Assembly: GCA_963169105.1 (NCBI GenBank)
Contig: OY720636.1
Location: 147,025,941-147,089,940, forward strand
Reading direction: 5' to 3'
Length of the DNA: 64,000 bases
Origin: Ceriagrion tenellum
Lineage: Eukaryota > Arthropoda > Insecta > Odonata > Coenagrionidae
The notes beneath the pieces were generated by a model. It saw only the letters and a list, made by a program, of their open reading frames with translations. It did no database searches and had not been told where the DNA came from. Below, piece by piece: positions 35,040 to 47,088 of the stretch (positions within the stretch are counted from its first letter, which is position 1; every line of letters begins with the position of its first letter). The position numbers were made by a program, and so were the translations under genes.

Positions 35040-35515
35040 GATAAGACTTGCTTATGAAACGTAGCTTTCTATGGGTGGAAAATATGAACCATTGGAATAA
35101 CAGAAAAGAAAGGTTAGAAGCTATCACAATAAGGTAAGTATCAGAAGTTAAGTAAAGTAAGTAAGGTATTAAGGGAGGATTGAATATCGAAGATAAAATG
35201 GAAGGATAAAGTAAGAATTCAAGAAGTTGACACAAGAGGACAGGACCTAACGGAACACTCAATAGAAAAGAAGAACCAGATGGATTGGGCACACCTAAAA
35301 TAGTTTTTGTGAAAAAATATCAAAAAAGGAAAAATAGAGGGAAAAGTCTGAGTAAGGTCTAGAGCTAAATAAATTTACCAAATATAAAGGAGAAACCATG
35401 TAAGAAGAACTACCAGGGAGTAAGAGAACAAGCATGGGATAGGGAAGGATAAAGGGCTGCAGGTAACGAATCTTAGGATTGAACGACCAATCAATGTAGA
35501 CATTATTACCCAATT
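35040..35515 (+). pseudogene. RTE-like LINE, C-terminus and 3' terminus
   Basis: Decayed plus-strand copy with traces of the KWKDKVRI..E segment (near 35205), DWAHLK near 35285 and a GKIEGKV-like run near 35335. It then has the family's terminus: AACTACCAGGGAGTAAGAG, GGCTGCAGGTAACGAATC, and TTAGGATTGAACGACCAATC at 35473-35492. No frame longer than about 70 codons remains. The terminus matches those at 23.2, 45.65 and 58.3 kb. Confidence 0.55.
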
Positions 35516-35519
35516 GCCT

Positions 35520-35815
35520 TAATAAGTACGGTTGTGAGACATGAACGGCTTTAAAAAAGAATATGAAACGGATTTAGGCATTGGAGATGTGGATATGGAG
35601 AAGAATTTTGAATATTTGTTGGACAGACAGAGTGAGATATGAAGAGGTATTGACCAGGATGGGGTAAGATAGAGGACTGATAAAGATAATTAAAACAAGG
35701 AAGCAAAACTGGCTGGGACATATATTAAGAAGACTTGTTTGATGAAGGAGGTATTAGAAGTGACGGTGGAAGGAATGCGGAAGAAGAGGAAAGAAAATGA
35801 CGGAAGGTTTAGTGG
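35520..35815 (+). pseudogene. RTE-like LINE, second C-terminal fragment
   Basis: Immediately after the previous 3' end, another plus-strand piece starts inside the post-RT region: NKYGCET near 35521, then ALEMWIWRRILNICWTDRVR near 35580-35640, and NWLGHILRR near 35710. This is the AFEMW-x-WRRML and GH-x-LRR pattern of the same family. It ends before the 3' terminus, near 35815. Two tail-to-body pieces in direct order suggest either nested insertion or tandem LINE copies. Confidence 0.6.
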
Positions 35816-35819
35816 CGCC

Positions 35820-36955
35820 CTCCGCTCGAAATCATTTTTGTTTATAAGCATGTGGGTCATGTGACTCTTCTTGTGCTACATAAGGCAACGGTGAGATAAG
35901 AATTGTGGCCACATAGTCATGGAAATCGACAAAACTGATGTGTTAAATGGGGTCCCTTATTTTTGTCACCAAAGGCAAAAAACTTAGGCATCAAAGCCTA
36001 ATAATTATTTCCGGCAACAAGTATTTTCTACTGCCTCATGTTCAGTGATGATACAGTTCCTGTCAAAATATTCATACAAATATTCTAAGTTTCCTAAAAC
36101 GAGACTACGCTGCAGTACAAAAGGGATAAAATTCTGAGGTCATTTGAATACGTTAAAACAATTTTATTTATTCGCCATGAAATGAAACTCGGAATTTCTC
36201 AATTACAGACGTGCGATGGCAAGTGATCTCAATAATTAACTAAACAATTCAATTTCCTGTGCGTTTGGGTTATGAAATGGGATTGAGTTCGCCTAACCAA
36301 TATCAATTAGTGACATTATATATTTGTCTGGATGATTAATTTTTAATTAAATCAGCCGGAAACCTATTCAGGACTCATCCCTGAAACCGTTCAATATAGA
36401 CTCACGGTGTTTATAATAATCCACTCTACTTTCTAATAATAGCCTTTCAGTGGAAAAGGAAATAAAAAGGATCAGTTATTAAACTAATGATATTGCCTCT
36501 CAATGTGTACATATTACACCGGAGTTATGACAGAAACAAACCTCGAAGGTGATTTCATTTACTTCTCTTTCCATTAACGCGTTATTTCCTCTTCATAAAA
36601 TTGAACAGTGAATTCTCACTCTATGCGCTCAACATTAAAGTGTCAGAAATATACAAATATAGTTCTTCAACCTCAACTTTCCATGTAGCAGCTCATATTT
36701 TGCCAACATTTTGTATTGAAAATTTTATTATATTTTACTATTTATTATATTTTTATGCCAAATATCTTATAATTTTCCGGCCAGTGAGAAGAAAACAATA
36801 CATTCGGACAAAAACGCCGACAGTTACGAAAAATTAAAAAGAACAAAACGCACACAAACGCTCTTTAGCTGAAGGAGGACAAGGTGACGCGACTATTGGT
36901 CGCAATGCGAAAAATATAGTCGACAGAAAATATTGGAACGAGAAGAAAAATGTTT
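35820..36955. other. gene-free stretch
   Basis: No coding or RNA signal recognised. Confidence 0.4.
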
Positions 36956-37265
36956 TGTGACACGGATCGAATCCTCCGTTCGCCGCCGCCATATTCACGA
37001 TGACAGCTGACAGGCTGACAGACGAGGGGGGGAAGAGTGCGCACGTAGCAGAGTGAGTGCCTTTTGCCCCATTTGCTGCGGATCGCGTTCTTCTTTCGTT
37101 TAATTGGAGCGCGCTTTGTTTTGCTTCCCGCGGAACATGACTTGCGCTCGTTTCGAGGGATCACCACGGAGAAAAGCACATCATTCCGGTGCTTAGCGTT
37201 GCCATGGCGATATCAGGCCCTCCCGCTCCGCCAAACATCACCCGGCCCTAACTCCAAATAATCCT
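36956..37265. promoter_or_regulatory. GC-rich, CpG-containing patch with an X-box-like site
   Basis: CpG-rich island-like DNA in an AT-rich setting. It contains GCCGCCGCCATATT near 36980, GACAGCTGACAGGCTGACAG near 37002, and GTTGCCATGGCGA at 37198-37210, close to the RFX X-box. No linked exon was identified. Candidate promoter only. Confidence 0.25.
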
Positions 37266-38895
37266 GGTCCGCCCCTCGTCATAATGCATCATTCACAGCG
37301 TTAGCACTTAGGAAATCAGAAAAAAGATCGCAGTATAGCATCAGCTCGTCACAGAGAACAAATAATATGAATAAATCAGCAAACCTATTGGACAAAGGTA
37401 AAAATGAGCTGACTTAATATCCGACAATAACTGATTCAAAGGCAAAAATAACATTATAAAGATTGTAATGAGAGAGAATAAAAACTATGTTTTTCATGAC
37501 ATCGGAAAGAATGCACGGTAAAAGTTTTTACAAGGACTGAAAATTTTAGAACAAAGAATCAATGATATCAGGCTACAACGAAGAAAATAAGAAGTCATGC
37601 TAAAATAGTCTATAGAAAATTGAGGGATGACGGTTGATTTACATTTTCACCAAAATGACATATGTTGTTACCTCACACAATTATATTTCCAGTGACATAC
37701 TTAATGAAGGAAATATATTGAAAAGGCTTGGTAACGCGACAGCCATTAGCTAATTTTTTGGCCAAAACGGTTAAGTCTTTGTTGATGACTTGAAGCGGCT
37801 GATTGGACAGATTGCAGTGGCATGAAAAAAGTATTAAAAATAATTAATTTAAAGTAGTTTATGAGTAATCAGTTAACCAATAGTTTCTCTGATTTTTTAT
37901 AGAGCATAATATTTTGAATGAAATAAGATACCTAATAATTGTATGAAGGTAGGGCATTTAAAATCAGGTAACGAAGCATCATTGAGTTAAGGGGAATCTA
38001 TTCTGCAGATTTAAGAACTAATTTTCTATTCCATAGAGTTCCTTTGCTGAAATTTTACGTTGTTTATAATACTTTATTTATTCTGCGAAATGTAATCAAT
38101 AAATGCGGTAACAGGGGATTATTCGTCATTCACCCGACCGCTGAACCGAAATCTTAATGCCCGGGCATGGCAAAATAGATTTCCATCCAATTACGAGGAG
38201 AATCGCTGATCGGTAAGAGCTTAATACACCCAGCAATAAGAGTATTTCAAGTGACCCGGGACATTATTAAGGTCACCATCAGTAAAAGAAAATAAACTGC
38301 ACTCAATTTATTTCCATTAAGTTAGAAGTGATGTCAGAGGACTGGTCCGGATACGGTCGACAAATTAAAACACACGAGTCCACAGCAAATCCTTCTGTGC
38401 ATTTTTATTTTTATAGGAACCAAATTTCAATTGGAACGCACGGAGTTTACACGTAATTGGATATTTTAAAACTATTTAACCGTATCACTTACGGATTTAT
38501 CTTACAACAAGCTAACGTTAAATTGAACTACTGTTTTTATTGGAGGTATTAAGGTCAGGCTTTTATTATTTATAGTATACATTTCATGAAAAACACTCTT
38601 TTTCCCTTCATTTTTTTTTTTTTGCAATGAGATGAGGACATTCAGTGCTCCTCTGACGAGCCAAGCCTCGGTATTAATCTTAAACACGTGACCACGAAAA
38701 ATTCATCATTTAACTAGGTGTGCTAGCCACTTAGTTTGTAATGGAACGCATGGAGCGGTCGTTGGAATTCGTTATAAGTTTTGTAATATAAAATTAAGAG
38801 ATATTTGTCTTTTGGGAATAAGAAGAGGTCATTTCATTTTATGAAGTTTTTGTATAACAAATTTATGACGAAAAAGACTCAAGGTGTTTATTAAA
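37266..38895. other. gene-free stretch
   Basis: Nothing recognised apart from a T13 run at 38611-38623. Confidence 0.4.
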
Positions 38896-39239
38896 AGGTT
38901 TGGCGACTGTGGTGGACGGACGTGAGTGAGAGTAGCTTCCAGAAAAATATGCCAACTCAGTGCGATTCCAGTGTACAGGTGGTCAAACGAAGTGAGAAGT
39001 CAAGAAGGAAAGGAATCCCTAATTAGCGTCGGATTCGGCACGCGGCGCAGCGGAATTACGGAACATGACAATGTTTCTCAAAGTGCTGGACAGGATAACT
39101 GCGCTGCTATGAGAGATAATTGAATCAGTTCTGGGATACTGACTAAGTTGAATAGGTTTTTTCAATAGTGCTCAGTATCCTAACATGAATTGTAGATACT
39201 AACTTCGCATGCAATCTCCAGCACGATACACTCTTGAAA
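38896..39239. other. short frame of unknown origin
   Basis: A 65-codon plus frame (38926-39123) contains ISVGFGTRRSGITEHDN; no family recognised. It lies just before a CR1 3' end and may be older repeat DNA. Confidence 0.2.
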
Positions 39240-39535
39240 GTCTTAGTACCATGCAGTGCTATTTATTTGTCGCATTAATAATACTAACCAGTAGTTATAT
39301 CTTGAGTAGTGTGCTGCATGGCAGCATGTTAATTTACGTATCACTTTCCTGGTTTGTGGTCTGACTGCGTACCGTTGCCATGACTGCTTTTGTCCTGCGC
39401 CTGGCATTCGGAGGAACGTGCGCGGTTCTGATTTGAACTGGGATGAGTGCTGCATGCCTGCTGTGGAATCACCCCGTGCCACACACCCTAGTGGTGGTTT
39501 GAGCGGTTTTTTGTAGTTGTAGATGTAGATGAGTT
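39240..39535 (+). pseudogene. CR1-like LINE (family B), 3'UTR fragment
   Basis: Plus-strand copy of the 3'UTR seen in reverse at 50628-50900. Shared blocks include TGCATGGCAGCATG near 39315, GTCCTGCGCCTGGCATTCG near 39391, and GGAATCACCCCGTGCCACAC followed by ACCCTAGTGGTGGTTTG at 39466-39501. It ends in GTAGTTGTAGATGTAGATG, the ATGTAG-rich terminus. No RT coding sequence is left, so this is a heavily 5'-truncated insertion. Confidence 0.6.
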
Positions 39536-39539
39536 TAAA

Positions 39540-42160
39540 TAGTGCATTAATTCCTTACGGAACACCAATGCTACTGATACTAATCTTTGGTACTATCAGG
39601 ATGGGTTTTGGGAATGTGTCGTAGTTTAAAATTGTTTAAAACATTTGTGTACTTTCACATTCGGGCTTATCGTTTGTAATCTCTTCATTGGGTGACAATT
39701 GCCTCTTCATTTAAAACGTTTTCAAGTAGCATAACTGTAGCCTGAGACGTAAAAAATTAGAATTAATATCACAAATATGCCCAGCTTCATTTATTTGTTG
39801 GGCAAAATAAATTTAACTGCTTTGTTTCATCACACTTCTTTGGTACTCATTTTTTCTAGTTTTAAAAACCTACCCGTTAAAGTAGCGATATGAAAATGAC
39901 GCTGGGAAGTGATTTACTATCAATGTGCCTTATTAACGGCATTGCAGACGTTGAATACGATCAGATCAGTAAAAAAGTTAGGTACTGAAGGAAGTTTTCT
40001 CGCCTTTAAAATTGCTGTTTGTCTCTTTGAATGACGTCCCGTTATGTAAGCCATATATTCTTGTCAAAACCAATTGATTTAATTTAACTTGTAGGGGGTA
40101 CATCAAATTCAATAAATGTGAGGAATATTCCCCGCAGGTGTCACTAATTATCGATTCTTTAACTTAACTCCTGTTATAAAGAGATTTGTTTTCATTTTTT
40201 GTATCAGAAAAAATACCTATGACGCCATCGTGCGCAGTGATAACACATTTTTGTAATTTGTATTTTATAATAAGTGAGTAAATAGCGCGCTTGTTCTGGT
40301 TCATTTCATTTGTATAAATTTTCATGCTTTCGCGGACCATGAGAGATACAACTTACCTGTATTTGATAAAGGTTTCAAAAAAAGTTTTCCTGATGATTAG
40401 CCGAGAAGAAAATACTTCATGGTGCTGCTTGATCTCTTGTAGATTGAGAAAAACGAAATCACACTTATTTCTCTTTATGCCTGGTTTGCTGACCAATATT
40501 CACATTTTACAGAACGATGAATGGATTGTGCTGATATATTTTTTTGACTTCTTCCAAAACCAAATAAATATTGACTGTCAATTGCATATAGTAGAACCTT
40601 GTGACACTCTCATTGCTTAGAGATGGTCACGAAGAATATTTCCAAGGCGCCACAAGTTTCAGTCCCCCACCTGACGCATAATAAGAACCCACTCCAGCGA
40701 CCCACACTTTTAAAAACTCATATCTGAGGTGGAACTGGAAAATTAGTCTTTTTTATCTAGAATTGTATCTCCAGAGAGAAGTTGTTCCACCATAAAAAGG
40801 AAAGGAAATTTAGAAGGTGATTTTGAGTTCGCGTGCATTACACCAAACTGAAAGTGGATTATAAATGGTAAATGCTGCACATCTATGTCATGAGAATGTT
40901 TGTTTCATTCAAATGGAACTCTCGTTGAAGTAAAAAACAATGTCCTACAAAACGACGGAGGTTGCATTTGCAATACTCTGCTGACCCTTGACACTTCATT
41001 TTCTAGAATAGCAAGAAATTCAGGATTAACTGCATGGATCCAGATTTCTATGCATTGATTGTGTAATGTCACTAATGTTTCCTGCATATTATAATAAAAC
41101 ATGCAAATACAGATTATAGTCGTTTCCAACCATATTTTTTGGAAGGAGCTCTATACATAAATGGAGTTCCATGAGTAATAACGGGCGGAGGGATACCTAT
41201 CAGATCGTTTACTGAAATGTTCATCCGCCTCAGACGTCTAATTGTGAAGGACTATTTGATGCCTATTCATGAATATATACCTCTACTTGCGATATCGCCA
41301 CAGCAGACGTTGGCCCGCATTGACACAGGGAATGGGTGATCAGGCCCTTTTGCTATATTTTGTTAAAGATACGTAATAAAATATAATATAAGTTACCCGA
41401 AATTCCTGTGTTCTATCACCATCATACTCGACGCTTCGAGAATTTACCCTGTCTTCTATCATGTTCAGGTCATTAATGGCATTTGACAACCAATAATGAC
41501 AATAGTTGCTGTTGGCTTTTCTCGAGCACACGACCAAAATTTAATTTTGAGAAGCACTGCTATTATCTATAGATACGCAAATTAGAATAAAAGAAGGTCA
41601 ACAAGCAACACATACAACAGATGCCTGAGGCACATGGAAACGCAGCAATGCCACCAAATGCATGTAGGGGTGAAATAACCCACTAGCCGTCCATCTGGTC
41701 AATAACGTTTGCAAGAAAAATAGCAAAAAATTGATTGCCTAATCAAATATAAATATCATTAAAATATTGAACAAAAATACAAAATTTCTAAAAAATTAAA
41801 TTAATTATAATTGATAAAAATTAAGGTTCGATTCCTGAAAATTATCACGTAACCGCTCTCGTCTGTCTAACTTCATATTCACAATCAAGTTCCCTACGCC
41901 TGTGTCAGTACCCGATAAGCATGGATTGGTAACATGGTAATCGAATGACCCAAAAACTTATTCTTAGATTCAGGAGATACGGAAAGTGCTACCCTATAAA
42001 CGCAGTGGACCGGTAACAGAGAAAACGTAAAAGAGTTTACGATAATTCCGGCCGATTAAATACCAAAGTCAAACAATTAAATATTACAGTGTTTCATAAA
42101 GTTTCTCTCCGCAGGCAAATCGTTAATGACAGCAGAAGAAGCAGGTTTTTGCACGCACGA
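39540..42160. other. gene-free stretch
   Basis: No coding signal that I can support. A perfect B-box sequence GGTTCGATTCC at about 41825 stands alone, without an A box, in AT-rich DNA. Confidence 0.4.
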
Positions 42161-42172
42161 AATTCTCTGGTT

Positions 42173-42412
42173 GCATTATTTTCCGGGATCACCCTTCATT
42201 AACGTTCCACTATACTGTGCTGTGAAAGACGCCGGTCTAATGTCGGCATAAGTCTCCGAATCACAGTCACAACGTAACTCCGAGGGCGTCATCATATTGC
42301 CATACACCGCCGCGCCATTTTCTACGTTTGAGAGGCGAAGGCTTTCATTTGCCCTCACACCCGTACGAATTTTGAACTCACCAGTTGGGGTCGCACTGAC
42401 GGCCCTCCCATC
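42173..42412 (-). CDS. candidate terminal coding exon, product unknown
   Basis: On the minus strand about 78 codons are open to a stop near 42173, in GC-richer DNA than the surroundings. The frame includes TGEFKIRTGVRANESLRLSN, then VENGAAVYGNMM, CDCDSETYADIRPASFTAQY and a C-terminus LMKGDPGK. The composition (Asn, Ser, Thr, Tyr, Asp; balanced hydrophobics) looks like ordinary protein, perhaps a receptor or adhesion-molecule tail, but I do not recognise it. The upstream boundary is unclear: a stop lies just 5' of SDGRAV, and a donor-like CTG/GTGAGT lies within the start on the same strand, which argues against one simple exon. Confidence 0.3.
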
Positions 42413-42419
42413 GCTTTAT

Positions 42420-43340
42420 AGTTTGTTTGCCTAGCAGCGTGTCGCCAATGGAAATTGGGTTACGCTAGAGGTGAGCCTGAGAACCGTTGCAGGGAGCGCT
42501 ATTTAAAGATTATTTTGGCCATTATGGCGGCCAAGGACATGCTCAATATTCCATGGACTCTTTCCTCCTGCACTGTTCACTACCTCGAGCCTTGTGCCCA
42601 CCCGCCCCTCCGCATCCGCTCCTGTAGCATAGCAGCCAGACAAAGAATCCCCCTCGGTACTCCCCGAAGGCGCGGGCTCTCCGCGTCCCTCAAGGACGCA
42701 GACAGCGGGTTTCACCCAGCCACGTGACAAAAACGGTGTGCTTATGGAAGTTAGAGCGACATTTTTCCCAAATCATAATGTAGGCCATACTGTAATATTT
42801 TTTCATTTCTGCAGTTTAAGAAGTATGAAAAAAATATTTTTTATACCCATTTCGCATAAAAGTAATTTTATACAACTAATATTCCCAATAATTAACCAAA
42901 TATGAAAGCATAAAGCCTTTTACTTGGCTTATTTTTCTCACACCATCCAGGGAAAAAATCTTTCAGATCAAAAGGTTTTCTTTGCAATTATGGAAAATTT
43001 TCCGCGGTGAGTAATTAAATTATTATTAAAAGCTATTACGAACACATACACTGTAAAATTTCTAAGGAGATCAGGGTGTGAGAAATTCCTAATTTTTTTA
43101 ATAGTCTCTCTCGACTGCATATTCTTATCATTTTCCGTGAAAAATGGCTGGTATATGTTGGTAAATATTACGAAAATAGTGCGGGCAGTGCCAGATATTT
43201 TGTCATTTGTTGAAAGTTCAAATATTTGTGATTAAATTAGACCAAATTTATTAACTTCAAGGAGAAATGATACCACCATTAACCTACCTTAAGGTAGTTC
43301 CGGCGAGATCTTTCTCAAATCATAAAAGAGACAGAATTTT
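42420..43340. other. gene-free stretch with a GC-rich block
   Basis: 42530-42730 is GC-rich and CpG-rich with open frames on both strands (90 and 75 codons) that lack any recognisable motif. The remainder is AT-rich. Confidence 0.35.
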
Positions 43341-43344
43341 CAGA

Positions 43345-44036
43345 TTATAGTTTTAGATTCTGGAAACCGAAAGACGTATAAAGTAGGCACTGTATTATTA
43401 ATAGCATAGTAACATAGTTAAATGAACGTAAATTATCAGTAATTAAATAAGTATAGCGATAAAAATCTTTAATTATTGTCCAATGCTCCATGCTTTCGAT
43501 CCATAGAGTGCCACGTTCCATGCGAATACTTTCACATATTGCTTCCAGGTTTATGGTCCTAACTTCTTTGAGCACAGTAGTTGTCTTTTTAACATAAAAG
43601 GCTTCATAGCTGGGGTTATTCTTCGCCTGATGTCCGTTGTACTTCTTCTGTCCCAAGTGATGGCTCTTCCGAGATAGGTAAAGGAATCCGCTTGCTCTAA
43701 TTTCTCTCCTCTCAAGGTAATTCTACCTTCAGCTTCTCTCTTCTGCATACCAGGATTTTAGTCTTTGCTTTTTTATTTAATATTGTATTCTTGGAGAGCA
43801 TTGTCCATTACGTTTTGTGGCCTATGATGGTCTATGTGGCCATTTCCAACTATCACTGCGATATCATATGTTAAACGGATCATATTTATTTCTTCTCCGT
43901 ATATATTTAACCAACCCTCTCAATCTAATTTCTTGTGCTTCTCTTATGGCCTCCTCCAAGGACATGTTGAACACTGCAGGAGAACGGTTGCATCCTTGTC
44001 TAAATCCTTTGTGAATTTTAACCTCTATTCCAACTA
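43345..44036 (-). pseudogene. RTE-like LINE, RT palm/thumb fragment
   Basis: Minus strand. Near 43990-44000 it reads GLRQGCNRSPAVFNM, the RT block before the FADD motif, and degenerates through the FADD region. It then reads LEQADSFTYLGRAITWDRRS and TDIRRRITPAMKPFM (65-codon frame 43551-43748). This is the FKYLGS-x-I and I-x-x-RI-x-x-A-x-x-F pattern of the RTE thumb. Past a frameshift, MERGTLWIESMEHWT continues towards 43480, equivalent to the YG-x-E-x-W stretch. The fragment starts at the RQG motif, exactly where the plus-strand copy at 44037 starts. Confidence 0.65.
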
Positions 44037-44235
44037 AGGACTAAGACAAGGATACAACCTCTTTCCAGCACTGTACAAGTACTTGGAGTCCATAAGAGCA
44101 GCGCAAGAAACTGGATTGAGTGGAATAGAGATAAATATAGAAGAAATAAACATGCTCCGCTTCGCAGATGATATCGCAGTTGTTCTATCTTTCCCCAATT
44201 TCCGATTAAGCCTTAACATTTACAGACCTACTAAC
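44037..44235 (+). pseudogene. RTE-like LINE, RT palm fragment with FADD
   Basis: Plus strand: LRQGYNLFPALYKYLES, then INMLRFADDIAVVL near 44150-44190. FADD is the RT catalytic motif with both aspartates intact. The piece begins at the RQG motif, back to back with the minus-strand copy ending at 44036. After about 44200 the match stops. The copy is a short remnant. Confidence 0.65.
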
Positions 44236-44379
44236 TGGAATCAAAAGTTGACGCACACGAACGACGTAGGGCGGAACAGTGGCGGAATAGTTTGTTATCT
44301 GCCGATAGGTGCGCATGAATAATTTGTAGACGATTTCGTTCAAAATGAGTTCATGTGTAAAATCGTAAGATAACTAGAG

Positions 44380-45300
44380 CAATTAAATACCTCTCAATCT
44401 GTATCACTCCTTTGCTTTCTCGTCACATTTTCCTAGCATTCTTTTAATAAATCCTAATTTATGGTTTGCCTGTCCACAAATTTTACATATATGCTTCCCC
44501 CGGGGCAAGTCCTAAGTAAGGGTCACACCTAAGTACCTAACTGACTCTACATTTATTAGTTCGGCTTGATTAATTGTGTATGTCTCGTTGTTTAAGCTAC
44601 TCTTTCTCCAAAATTTATAACAGCATACTTTTATAAATTTAATTCTAACTGCCAAGTGTCGTACCATTCCTTTACAGCATTCACGTGTACTTGGGTGAGC
44701 CTTTCTCCAGAGGAAAAAACTTCGAGACGAAAAAAAGGAAAATACACAGAACCTACCTTATCGGAATCATTGCTGGTTTGGAAGGAACAAGTTCTATCTA
44801 AATACCTCATAATTGAGCTGAAAATTATATGTTTTAATATTTTCCACGAGATGGACGTGAGGGAGATAGGTCAAAAGTTACTAGATCCTTATCACTAAAG
44901 ATAGGAGTGACGTCCGTGCTTTACAATGAAAAAATGTGTTAAGGAATTTGCTTTTCTAATCTCTCGCTAACTCTTTCTCCTTCACGGTTTTTTATTGACG
45001 TTACTGTAGTTTTTTCTCTTGAACCTCTCTCACGTAAGACCAAAATGCCTTGGGGCTATCTTCCAAAAATTCACCTAATATTTTAATCTTGAATTCCATT
45101 AATGCTATTTGTAAGGCCGCCTTTGCTGTTATTTTAGCTCTCTTATGTGTATAATAAATTTTCTTAAGTTCCTCGTCGGGTAGATCCTCATGGATGTTCT
45201 TCATTTTTGTGTGCAAGATTCGGTGTTGCTTGAGAGATTTCCGGACGTCTACATAATACCACCTAGGTTCCGTATTGACTTTTATCAGTTCACTCAAACT
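44380..45300 (-). pseudogene. CR1-like LINE (family B), linker and RT with deletions
   Basis: The minus strand opens with a 98-codon frame (45001-45297) containing EELKKIYYTHKRAKITAKAA and LEDSPKAFWSYVRE. This is the linker between endonuclease and RT in CR1-type elements, where PKAFW-x-Y is conserved. A degraded stretch follows, then the RT piece near 44690 (FSSGERLTQVH). That piece jumps directly to the post-catalytic block equivalent to 51420-51680 (44400-44680). The catalytic core between these is deleted. Shared blocks with the copy at 50628-52170 fix the family. The stretch before the linker (45300-45410) contains repeated TATCAGTAGAA units. Confidence 0.6.
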
Positions 45301-45414
45301 TTTAGACCCTTGACTTTCATCAGAAGATTTGTCTTTATCAGTAGAATTTAGAGAGAAAATGTAGAGAGTATTTTGTCAGAAGAATTCATCAAAAGTATCG
45401 ACTTTTATCAGTAG

Positions 45415-45672
45415 AAGAGGAAAAAAACCATAAGGAACACTAAAGAGAAAAGAAGATCAAGATGGATTTGACACTGCATGTGACAAAATGAGTTTGTGAA
45501 AAACAAAATTGAAGGAAAAAAAGAGGGAAAAGTATCCAAAGTAATTCCCAGGAATAAGTTTGTGGGTCAGATAAAGAAAAAAGTACATAGGAAGAGATAC
45601 CAGGAGGAAAGGAAACTAGCATTAGATGGGGAAGTGTGGAGGGCTGCAGTCAACAAATCTTAGGATTGAACG
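45415..45672 (+). pseudogene. RTE-like LINE, 3' terminus
   Basis: Plus-strand end of the RTE-like family: AAGAGATACCAGGAGGAAAG near 45592, then GGGCTGCAGTCAACAAATC at 45643-45661, then TTAGGATTGAACGGCCAGTG, close to the terminus. Traces of the GH-x-LRH and ieGK-x-xGK segments lie upstream. Only a frame of the 3'-most 100 codons could be present, and it is broken. Confidence 0.5.
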
Positions 45673-45684
45673 GCCAGTGATGAC

Positions 45685-45845
45685 GGGGGTAAGAATGAAG
45701 AATTGTCTAAGGCGCTCGACATATGCCACTCAACCTGGGATCTGAAAACCACTCATATTATTGCACCACAGCGAGGATTCAAATCCGGGTCTTTAGGATG
45801 GGAAGCCAACGGAGTAACTAATATGTCAATCCGATCCCTGCTCTC
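45685..45845 (-). mobile_element. tRNA-derived SINE
   Basis: Minus strand: TTAGTTACTCCGTTGGCTTCC as an A-box region, then CCGGATTTGAATCC as a B box (plus 45775-45786) with two differences from consensus, then CTCGCTGTGG. The element abuts the RTE-like 3' terminus at 45672, so the SINE may have been joined to a LINE-derived tail or one inserted beside the other. The 73-codon plus frame crossing it is accidental. Confidence 0.5.
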
Positions 45846-45849
45846 CTCA

Positions 45850-47085
45850 CACATTGCGTTTGCCGTTTACATTGGATTTATGTTTTCGCTAGTAATTTAC
45901 GTTCATCATTATGTATGCAGTTGACATGCTCTCTATCATATGCATGCTTTGCTATACTCAGTATCCATAAAATTGTCTTTTCCTTTTCCTAGCCGCGCAT
46001 TTATGTTTTTCCCCCTTGTGACCAATGTCTTTACCTTGTCACCAATTTAACTCAGGATCTTTCAGAGGAAGGCTGGTGACATGACTTACTTTCATATTTC
46101 CCTTTGCATCCAGGCACGACTCATGTAAATGACATATTCCCACATAACAACAGCTAAACTACATGCACATATTCATAGAACAAATGTTACCCTCTCTGTC
46201 TACCAACCCTAATCCTAGGACAGGAAGCAGTACCAAATCTTCACCAAAATAATCAGACACGCATCTTTTCAGTAAGCAATGGCGTCTCAATCCAATAGCA
46301 TCTGCAGTCCTGGAAGTGATGTCACTGTCACTTGATTGGCCAGTCAATAGACCTTGCATCTACGTCGCTGGGGTCAAGGCCGACCACCTCCGTGCGACCA
46401 AAAACCTATTTCAACTCAAAAGAATGATTTTTTGGGTTTTTGCGCTGTAACCATGTGTTGTGCGCATGACGTGTATTTCAAAAATTGCCTGATGATACTT
46501 AAAAACGAATATAATTGACATAAAGTGCAAAAGAACACTAAAACGTTGTGTGCAAATTAATCCTACCGATGAATTTACCTGCAAAAGAAAGTTGATTGGC
46601 ACTGTTAAAAAGAAAATGGCCTGCATTATTCAGGTAATGGAGAAAATGCACATATCCAATACTCGTTTGACGAATATGTGAATTGCAAGAGACAACTTTC
46701 GATAGAAAGATGTGAACTTACCTCAATAAGTTGAGGAGCCATATAAACTCATGGATAAAGGCTCACTTTGTCAATAGTTATACCATTGAGAACGGCAACC
46801 GGTTAACTTGCAAATCGCGACAGCTCTTCCATGACGAAATTAAAATTCTTGACAGCTCAATAGAAACAGCATTTCTCCTGCAAGGCAATGTCAGAATAAA
46901 GCTATTTTTTATGAGAATTAAAATTTTGGCGAGTGATGTCAATGTTCCTTGAAGAACTTCTCGCGCTCGGCCACACTCATTCAACTTGATTAGTCATCTT
47001 GTATAAAGTTTAGAATGAACTGTTATCAAAATGTATTGATTTAGCATAGTGAGTAGCATTTTAAGCCAATTCAAACTCATTTTTT
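45850..47085. other. gene-free stretch
   Basis: No coding signal or repeat recognised. Confidence 0.4.
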
Positions 47086-47088
47086 TAG

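Noticed and set aside
41820..41840. Perfect B box GGTTCGATTCC
   Set aside because: The upstream 60 bases are A/T-rich with no A box, so no tRNA or SINE is supported.
42455..42730. Opposed 90- and 75-codon frames
   Set aside because: Both strands are open because the segment is GC-rich; no domain or splice support.
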